DNA from: Dinochytrium kinnereticum
Taxonomy: Eukaryota; Chytridiomycota; Chytridiomycetes; Chytridiales; Chytridiaceae
Length of the DNA stretch: 64,000 bases
Reading direction: 5' to 3'
Assembly (NCBI GenBank): GCA_027604005.1
Contig: JADGJT010000052.1
Coordinates: 1-64,000, forward strand
The notes below the pieces were generated by a model, which searched no databases, was not told where the DNA came from, and was given only the letters and a program-made list of their open reading frames with translations. This document shows, piece after piece, positions 56,069-64,000 of the stretch (position 1 is the first letter of the stretch; each line of letters starts with the position of its first letter). A program made the translations under genes and the position numbers.

Positions 56069-59000
56069 ATGAATTCAGAGGAAAGCTCGGACTCAACTTA
56101 TGTGTCCGACGAGGAGGAAGAGCACTCAGACTCCAACGAGCCTTCAATAAACCGTCCATCATGTGTTGCCTCTATCGATTCCAGCCGTGATGTTTTCCTT
56201 CGCAGAATCAAATTCTCTGCGCCTAAAGACCCCTTCTCGGAGCCTCAATCTCAGCCGCGAGATCTGGCACAGGGCATGTTGCTCAAGGATTATCAGGTTG
56301 TGAATAGATCATTTATGTTTTGAGCGAGCCTATTCTAAGTGTTGTAATATGAAAAAGTTGAACGGAGTTCAATGGATGAATTCTCTGTTTAGAAGAGGTC
56401 TCGGTGGAATTCTTGGTAAGCCGTTGGAGGTAGATCGAGAGAAAAAAAGCTGAAATTAGAAGCCGATGAGATGGGTTTGGGAAAGACAATCCAGGCGATC
56501 TCGTTCTTGCTTCATCTGAAGCATGGTGTCGGATATGCTGGGCCTTACCTCATTGTGGTGCCATTGAGCGTATTGAATAATTGGGCGGAAGAATTCAAAA
56601 AGTTCGTTGTTCCGAATAAACTCAACGCTCGCATTTACAAAGAGATTCGGACGGAACGAAGAGACGACATACTGAAAAATTTGGTAAGCGACTCACTCAT
56701 ATAGAGGCCTTACTATTTGTTTCAAGACCGGAATTGATGCCATCTTAACCACATTCGATGTCTTATACCGTGTAAGTTGTTGTTCTTCTATATTTTTTAA
56801 CTTTAAATAGGATATACCTTTTTTTGCGTCCCTGGATTTTTCGTATTTGGTGGTCGATGTAAGTATCTTTACCATACGAAAAACCCAGCAGAAACATAGT
56901 AGATTTATTAATTTTTTTGTCTTCTAGGAAGCTCACAGATTAAAGAACCCCCAATCAGTTTTGAATAAGTCCCTTCTCCGCCTTGCCATTCCACATTCTC
57001 TCCTTATGACCGGGACTCCAATTCAAAACAACATATTAGAGCTCGGTGCACTGCTAGCGTTTGCATGCCCATCTGTATTTGCATACAAAGGAGGTGAAGC
57101 ATGCATCTCACGGTGGTTTAGTCAGTCCAATTCCCTTGAGGACTTAGCGTTTTTGAAGGAGGCAATTAAGCCGTTAGTGAAAGCCCAACCGTACTGAACT
57201 AAAATTTTCTTCCATTGCTTTTCAGCTTCGTGCTTCGCAGGGAAAAGAGAGCGGTACTGGATTTACCTGATATGGAGGAATATGTGCTTTTCACACGTAA
57301 GCATAGACTATCGGATCTCAATAACCAGTGAAGCTTTGTCGTCGATTCAGCGAAAACTGTACAAATCTTTGCTGCTGAAGGATATTTCCTGTTTCTCGTC
57401 TCCTCACACAGTAAGGTCAATAAACGGTTCGCCTTAGGTTTTCAGTGCGGATTTCTGAACTAATAGTTAAATCAGTGTTAATGAACTTACGAAAATGTAG
57501 CAATCATCCTTACCTCTTCGGTATGAATCTACCCGGCCTAACTTATTAATTTGTCTACAGATGGTGTTGAACCGGAGCCGTTCGAGGCCGGAGAGCATTT
57601 GATTCAGGTGTCTGGAAAGCTTGCGCTTCTCGATAAGCTCCTACTGGTCCTGAAACGGAGGGGCCATCGCGTTCTGGTTTTTTCTTTATATACAACATAT
57701 ATCCAATTTAATTTATTTTAGATTTTTTCTCAAATGACTCATATGCTGGATATTTGTGAGTGGACCTCGTGGTTTGCCTTCAAATATTCTTTATATTTAC
57801 TATTATATGACTTTGAAAATCGGAACAAAGTGCAAGATTATTTGACATACAGAGACTACATCTACGAAAGGCTTGATGGTTCAGTTCGCGGTGACGAAAG
57901 GTTCCTTGCAATTAAAAGGTTTCTGGATAATGGAGATGAGGATCGGCCATTTGTCTTTCTGCTATCGACAAGAGCCGGTGGCGTCGGACTGAATCTTACT
58001 GCGGCAGACGTGGTTATCTTCTTTGACTCCGATTTTAATCCAGCTATGGACATGCAAGCAGCAGTAAGTTGAAATTCAGTTGCTTCCCCTTCGCAGAATC
58101 TTAATCAATGCTCGTATATTTAGGCTCGAGCACATCGCATCGGTCAGAAAAGTATCGTTAAAGTTTTCCGTATTCTTTCTGAAGGTTCGGTTGATGAAAT
58201 AATATATCGACGGGCTAGCGATAAAAAAACTCTGGGGAGCTTTTTCATGGATACTTCTGATAAGAAATGGAGCAAAAAGGTGCGATTTTTAAAAGAAAAA
58301 AAGTCTCAAACTACGTCTAAGGATTTGAAAGCTGATGATTTATCAACAATGTTACGCTTCGGGCTTCGAAATATCATTGTTGATAATGATTATGAGACAA
58401 GTAGCAACGACTTTAAATAACTGACTCTGATCTCCATTTTAGCTAGCATTGACCTACCAAGTGAATCAAGCATTGAAGAGTTGCTTGATCTTTCGTTTGC
58501 AAACATCACTTCTGAAGAGATAAAGGCAAGTGCGGGGTGGTCTATGAAGACAGTAGAGGACGGAGAAGGGGGAAGTATATACACTTTCGATGGTGTTGAC
58601 ATGAAAGCAGACGAGGCAGCCTTTAAAATCCTTTACGATTTGGTTCCAAATTCTTTAACGTTGCATAACCCCACAGATTCCGTAAGTCTGTTAATTACAT
58701 CCATTACCTATGCATGAATCTTATGTTATTCAAAACAAAACCAGAGAATGCGTGCTCAAGATAAGGAGACCATTTATCGGCGAATTGTAGAGCTTGAGAA
58801 AGCTGCAAAAAGGAGTGAAGACAGAAGACAACGTCAAATCGAAAAGCAGAATGCCAAATGGCTGGAAAATGGATATGTTTCGAAGGCTCTCAATTCTATT
58901 AGCGATGTCACTTTCGATTCATTAATAGACGGTACAGACGACGACGGCGATAATGCGGAAGAATTGATGAGGGATATTATACCCGTCAACGGGGATATTT

Positions 59001-60026
59001 CTAAACCAATTCTTTCTTGCGAGCCAGCAATTTTAATTCAGTATAGCCATTCTTAAATTCCTTGTCTGATGCAAGTTTAGTGTTGTGGATAATTCAGGAT
59101 CATGGCCCCAGCGAGGAATTTTTGCAGCGTTCTCTGAACTGGAGCCTCACGTTGAGCAGGTATGCACTAGCAGTGTGACTGTTTTCGTTGTCAACGCGAG
59201 AATACTAAAAGAAAACAGGTTTATAATCTAGCTTGTGAAAATGATGATTTAAAGTTTGGCTCTGCTCACATTATCGATGTGGAAAGCGATAAAAGACTTT
59301 TTATCGCCTTAGTCGTAGCCCAAAATTCTCATGAAGTAGAGGCGGGTTCCATCCGGTTTCCTGCGCTTGAAGGAGCACTTAGGAAGGTGGCATACTTCGC
59401 AAAGCAGAAAAAAGGTTCGCGAGTTGCAAGATCTTCATAGTTGACATCCTTTTTATACCTGAAGCTTCAGTTCATGTTCCCCGGATTGGCCAAAACACTC
59501 CTGGATTTGATTGGTATAAGACAGAAAGGATTCTTCGGAAGTGCTTTGTTCGACTACGGATTCCGAGGTATAATGGCCAGTTTTGGCATGCTTTAACACT
59601 CCTAGTTTTGTCTACTACTTTAAGAGGAGTGACCGGAATGGAAAGTTGAAACGGAGAGATGATGATAACGAAGCGTTGAACACGAAGCGTCAGAAGGTTA
59701 GTGACGAGGCTCCAAAGATGAGACGACCTTTGGTGCGGACCTTTCCAACCCTTCAGCCGACAGAAAACAAAGATGCCATAGCATTGGGTATTAGGAAGCC
59801 TCTTCCAGATCTATTCAAAGAAGAGAGCTTCTACCTTCATTCATTTTCTGATAGTCACCTGGCAGACGAAGTTAAGAGAAGGCTTGTTGCTTATGGAGCC
59901 AGCATTTCAGAGTCGTGCGAAGAAAATACAGTTATTCTTTGTGGCAACACAAAAGAAAAAAATATTAAGGATAAAAATGGTCATATGAGATCTATGCAGT
60001 GGTTTATTGATAAAATAAAGCCATAA
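56069..60026 (+). CDS. CHD1L: CHD1L/ALC1-like SNF2 chromatin remodeller with macro domain and C-terminal BRCT-like domain
   Basis: Nineteen exons: 56069-56296, 56358-56415, 56463-56683, 56727-56771, 56811-56858, 56928-57172, 57226-57296, 57334-57426, 57467-57520, 57561-57676, 57722-57755, 57831-58063, 58124-58400, 58443-58681, 58745-59040, 59081-59159, 59219-59414, 59465-59567, 59606-60026; 1018 residues. Helicase motifs: [10 protein letters not shown] (about 97-106), [87 protein letters not shown]. The linker is CHD1L-like ([16 protein letters not shown]). The macro domain at about 745-885 ([58 protein letters not shown]) would bind poly-ADP-ribose. The last 70 residues (about 948-1017, ending [11 protein letters not shown]) have BRCT form, absent from animal CHD1L. 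Role: PARP-dependent remodelling at DNA damage (known for the family). Confidence 0.9.
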
Positions 60027-60033
60027 GATCTCT

Positions 60034-62473
60034 CTACATATTTAGATTCAAGAAGCCACGGACACTGTCAGTTAGTCTCTTCTCCTCATCAGCTGGCAAA
60101 ATACACTTTGACCACTGTATCCGGTCCGGCATATTCATGAGCTCAGCTAATACGCGCCTAATGAAGTTAGGCGCAAAATGCATTTGGACGTCATACCTTC
60201 CAAAATTAACGTCAAAAAGCCTTGGTGGTACTCTTCCAAAAGCCAATGCCTCCTGAGCAGCAATCTCCATTTCCTGTAGCTTTGCGGCAGAGGCTGAAAT
60301 AACCATCATACTCATACCTTCGCGATCCTCTAATGGGATTTCAAAACTCAAGTATGGGGCAAAAGTGCTAGCTGGCAAGGTGCCGTCACGGCTAATTATT
60401 TCGAGACCATCTTTCTCAACCTGAGATTCAAACGTTGTGATAACGGCCCCAAGCAATTCTTTCGGTACAGGAATTATCTAAATTTGTATCAAAGATCACA
60501 ATCACGCGAGCAGCTCAAACCTGAATATACATGTGCTGTACCCGGTTAATTGCTTCTGGGGAAGTAGCACCTGAATAGGATTCAAAGAATATCGGTTCTT
60601 CTTCACGCTTCTGAAAAGCACTCCGAATGTCCTTTTTGATCCTCTGAATTTCATTCAATACGGCGTCACCACCCGGGCTATTCTGTAGTGATCTCATATT
60701 GGCGTAATGACCCAGAGGCACAATAAGGATATTGCCACCCCATTCACTTAGCCCTCCCTTAGCTAATGCCACATATGCTTCGGAGCCGATATTGACGATC
60801 AAATGCTTTTCAAGTTTCGGATTCGAAAGGCAGAACCAGCAACCTGGAAGGTCTTTTGTCTTTTTCTTAGCGGGGCAGTCGCGAATATGATGGCCTCCTT
60901 GGTTGCATATTTTGCATATATAGCTCGGGCTAATTCCAGAGTCCGGTCCACGGGACGGGGTGTCAGAAGTCCTTGTAGGGCAATCGGATATATAATGTCC
61001 AGGCGCCTTACAGATCTTACACAGGTAGCTAGGAGGTGGCTGATCTCCTTTACAGGAAAACACAGTGAAAAAAAAAATAAATTAATGAAAGGATTATTAA
61101 CAATTTCAAAGTAAGATGAAGTTTGGATGAAAATAATATCGGCAGGGGATCTCTATCCAAGTTCTAATAAAACATACTCCGTTTCTTTTTGTCGTGCTTA
61201 GAAGCTGCATCTCCATAGAAAAAGCCTCCGTTCCCATTATCCTAAGAGCATGATGGCAAATGCCAATAAAATAGCATAGATATACATTTAATACGGATTT
61301 CAACGTCCCATCAATCTTTTTTCCGTAGAATTTATGCGCTAATTCGAGACTAAAAGACTCCCACATACCTCGGGTTCTCGACCTCGTTTACTTCCTTTGG
61401 ATGAATCTAGGAAGGGACTTTCGGTCGTATTCGCTGGAATAACAGCCAATCCAGAACGCTCCATTTTCGACATCGGCGAAATGTTAAAAGCATAAAACCA
61501 CTAAGGTAGTTGGCTTTAGTGACATACGAGTAGATTTAAACGCACCCGTTCCTTGCTCGAAGAACCAAACTCCCCAAGTCCGATGAATCGAGAAGGATGA
61601 CTAGCACCAAATTTGTTCTTGTATGGCTCTCTCTCAAAGAAAACCCCCGGCCCACCTGTCGAAGTTTTGAATTAGCTCTTCCCAGAATAATATCCCAACC
61701 TGCGAAATGGTATCTTGGTTGCAAAAAACCCGCGATTTCAGCAACAGGATGAACAGAACCATTCAAGGCAGAGACTTTGGCGCTGGCGAGCGGCGCATTA
61801 GCCACCTGCGATCCTGAGGTTATATTTTCGGGCCACTCGTACGTTATTAAAATATCGATTCGTGCCGGCGGCGCCTTTTGAATTGGAGGAGGAGGTAGAC
61901 CTGCTTTATTCGCAGCTGGTAGTCCAGAGCTAGGATTCGACCCTGTGATGAAAGATGCAATAGTATGCCGATTATAATGTCGGGTTGTTTCACGCCGACA
62001 TTCTTCGACGTCAGTGCCGTACTCTCCCGGAACGTGCACACCGCTAAGATATGCTAGCTTCAATCCTTGAAGAGTGGAATAAGTCCCGGCCGCTCCTGGT
62101 GTTTTGAGTAAGCATTCCTAAAATCCATGTGTGCTTGCAAATACCAAGATAGAAGAGGTTCTCGCATATTTCGCCCTGGTTACAATCGACAGCTTGGCGA
62201 ATAACATCGGGAAGAAGATTGCTTCCACGAATAATGTACGTCGATACGGGAACTTTTTTCATTAGCATGAGCATGCTGGATGGCCAAAAACGACCTACTT
62301 TGAATTTTCCCCGAAACCAGTGCTTCAATCTGCTCATTCGTTTCGCTGCCCCCAAAAAAGTCTCCACAGCATATAATCAGATCGAATGGCCCATGCTTCT
62401 TGTTTATTGTTGCTACTTTGGAGAAGCAGGTCTGAAAGTGCCCACGAACAGACCCAATAACTAGCAACTTCAT
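60034..62473 (-). CDS. CWF19L1: CWF19L1/Drn1-type protein: metallophosphoesterase-like N-terminus, two zinc knuckles, CwfJ domains
   Basis: Homologues assist lariat-intron turnover with the debranching enzyme. Exons: 62473-62299, 62252-62145, 62095-61700, 61655-61546, 61500-61369, 61241-61178, 61047-60521, 60477-60034; 651 residues. The N-terminus MKLLVIGSVRGHFQTCFSKV and FDLIICCGDFFGG resembles the degenerate phosphoesterase fold of the family, followed by LAYLSGVHVPG and LQPRYHFAGG. Two CCHC knuckles (YLCKICKAPGHYISDC and YICKICNQGGHHIRDC, about 335-380) are inserted just before CwfJ_C_1 (CWFCLSNPKLEKHLIVNIG, LIVPLGHYANM, HMYIQVIIPVP), the HIT-like half, and CwfJ_C_2 (LAFGRVPPRLFDVNFGR). 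Animal CWF19L1 has no knuckles here. The exon 3 acceptor was set by protein continuity (YLGGAAGTYS); an upstream AG fails phase. Ends 7 bp from CHD1L. Confidence 0.9.
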
Positions 62474-62516
62474 CCTTGCAAACTTTGGAAATCTTTGTGC
62501 TCAGAACTGGACAACG

Positions 62517-64000
62517 ATGGTTCGGCATGTCATTGAGAACGTAGGAATCGCCCGTCCCAATATCCATTGACTTATGCCCTACAGGTTGACGCTGCGGATA
62601 AAGAGAGAGCTCGGCGAATATGGCTGGCAGAGCTGGAGGAGCAACGAAAGGAAAACTTGAGAGTTAAGCGGCTGGAGCAGGAACAGAGGAAGGAGATTCA
62701 GCTGGTACTGTGGTTTTAAACGATTTCAGCTTAAGGACCAAATTGCTAGGTGTACACCAGCTTATTTGAAGCGCCTTGGCGATCTTCAGGACAAAACGAT
62801 GGCAGCAATGCTACGCCTTCAGGTCGACGGGTCAGTGCTCTTATTATGTGACAATCGAGTTGTTCCGACCTTTAGGCTAACTTCTTCCCAGAGAATGCGG
62901 TCCGAGGCTACTTCTTCCTCTCCTCTCCCACCCGTGCAGCCAGATACCTTGACGAAAAACGACCGAATCCACAATGTTAACCACGGTAAAAGAAATCCAG
63001 TCACGGAGCCTGCGGAGTTTCAGGACTTCTTCTGGTCCAACCGAAAGCAAGGTGGAGGAGGAGACCCTATGCGAGATAGCTTTGGAAATATTGTCACCTT
63101 GCGAAAAAAGCCAAGCTTTGTCGACTCAGCTCCTGCAAGGGAGAACTTCCAGGAACTGGGGCCAGCCCCGTCACCCGTTCACCGACCTCAGGAAATAAAG
63201 GCGGTGGAGGTTGAGAGGGCTCGGCCCGATACGGGAAGAGATGACAGTGATGGATTTCGTCGCCGAAAAAGTATGTTTGGGGAGGATCGAAATCGGGACG
63301 ATATGGAGCGAAAGCAGCAAGAAGCTGCAGAGTGGAGGAAGATGCTGGAAATTCAAGTACGAGAAAAAAAAGAGAGAGATGAAAAGGAAAAGACCCTCCG
63401 TCGTGATGATAGTCAAGTGTGGCAACGAGATGAGAAGACGGATAGAAACTCTGATAAATTACGTCATGCACCTGGTTCGAAATTAGAATCATCTCAATAT
63501 GCAGAAGACGAAAAGCAGAAAGACATACAGCCAACAACGCCAGTCAATGCCTCCTTGTTGGAATTTAAGCAATTTAGTAGTCGGCTACCTCAGGCGAGGC
63601 GTTCTGGCAAGAAACCGGTTCTTCCGTCAATCCCAGTTGCAACGGAGGTAAAGGGTGCCATTCTTAAAGGGATAAATAAGGGGTTAAATGGTCCGAGCCC
63701 GCGTAACCCACCATCCTTTGCTGATCAGCGCACAAAGGACCCTTTAATCTCGGAACGAATCGCAAATGCAACACCTCGCAGTACGGAACAGCAGCAACCT
63801 CGAAAGGTCGAGGATCAAACTCAGGAGCTCAATTTTGGAGGCCCGAAGCCAAAGATGAGAAGCAACGAAGCTGGCTCGGAAGGAGATGAAAAGCACTTTG
63901 CTTCTGCCTCGCCGCCGAAGGCACCGATCGAAGCCTCCCCCACGCGACGCGTTAGGCGCATTTTAGACGACGTAAAAAGGACGCAGGCAACTGAATCAAA
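62517..64000 (+). CDS. Charged coiled-coil protein, possibly CCDC66/CSPP1-like (3' end outside the window)
   Basis: Candidate exons: 62517-62540 (MVRHVIEN), 62585-about 62704, about 62730-62828, and 62876 to the window edge, open throughout. Two helical segments share the pattern of CCDC66/CSPP1 cilium and centrosome proteins: ARRIWLAELEEQRKENLRVK near the start and ERKQQEAAEWRKMLEIQVRE further on, followed by KKERDEKEKTLRR. Between them is a disordered, basic region (PMRDSFGNIVTLRKKPSF). No enzyme domain. The join between exons 2 and 3 is problematic: the simplest reading needs a 25-nt intron. If the family guess is right the protein would sit at basal bodies, which fits a flagellated fungus; this is inference. 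The start shares a 43-bp spacer with the divergent CWF19L1 start. Confidence 0.5.

Noticed and set aside
57297..57328. Shorter intron ending at CCAG in CHD1L
   Set aside because: Would leave the SSIQRKLYK block out of frame; the AAG nine nucleotides past the first candidate branch region restores the conserved frame, giving 37 nt.

Overview
This window is nuclear DNA from a fungus, most likely an early-diverging, zoosporic (chytrid-like) one. The fungal part rests on content: Ypd1-type phosphorelay protein, Cdc24 with CDC24/DH/PH/PB1 domains, CarB/AL-1-type phytoene desaturase, Cms1, MARVEL protein. The early-diverging part is inference: most genes have several short GT-AG introns, and the window carries families rare in yeasts and moulds, such as SMPD4, PRL phosphatase, a plant-style LRR receptor, CHD1L with a macro domain, and a possible basal-body coiled-coil protein. 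I reconstructed exons by hand from reading frame, splice consensus and phase; every multi-exon model given keeps an open frame across all joins.

Layout. 1-10 kb is loose: glutamine synthetase (-), a GT14 glycosyltransferase (+) and YPD1 (+), separated by long stretches with microsatellites and homopolymers. 10-24 kb is dense: PP2A methylesterase (-), PRL phosphatase (-), a large disordered protein with a repeated acidic-hydrophobic motif (-), TTI1 (+), CMS1 (-) and SMPD4 (+). 24-38 kb is all minus strand: two tandem paralogous membrane proteins with a cytosolic SH3 domain, then a full-size ABCG transporter. 39-52 kb holds phytoene desaturase (+), a MARVEL protein (-), CDC24 (+) and an LRR-transmembrane-SAM receptor-like gene (+). 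53 kb holds a frameshifted TPR/von Willebrand A pseudogene. 54-64 kb is very compact: carnosine N-methyltransferase (+), a CHD1L/ALC1-like remodeller with macro and BRCT-like domains (+), CWF19L1 (-) and the start of a coiled-coil gene that runs off the window (+).

There is no operon logic, but themes recur. Cell-surface and polarity signalling: two SH3 receptors, LRR-SAM receptor, Cdc24, Ypd1. Phosphatase control: PPME1, PRL. PIKK and DNA-damage biology: TTI1, CHD1L. RNA processing: CMS1, CWF19L1.

Most noteworthy: the motif-repeat protein whose last intron can end it or fuse it to the PRL phosphatase; the LRR-TM-SAM receptor; the tandem Cys-rich/TM/SH3 receptors; the SNF2-macro-BRCT fusion; 37-nt introns in two unrelated genes; NAGNAG acceptors, one of which creates a stop codon in glutamine synthetase; and very small exons (15, 17 and 24 nt).
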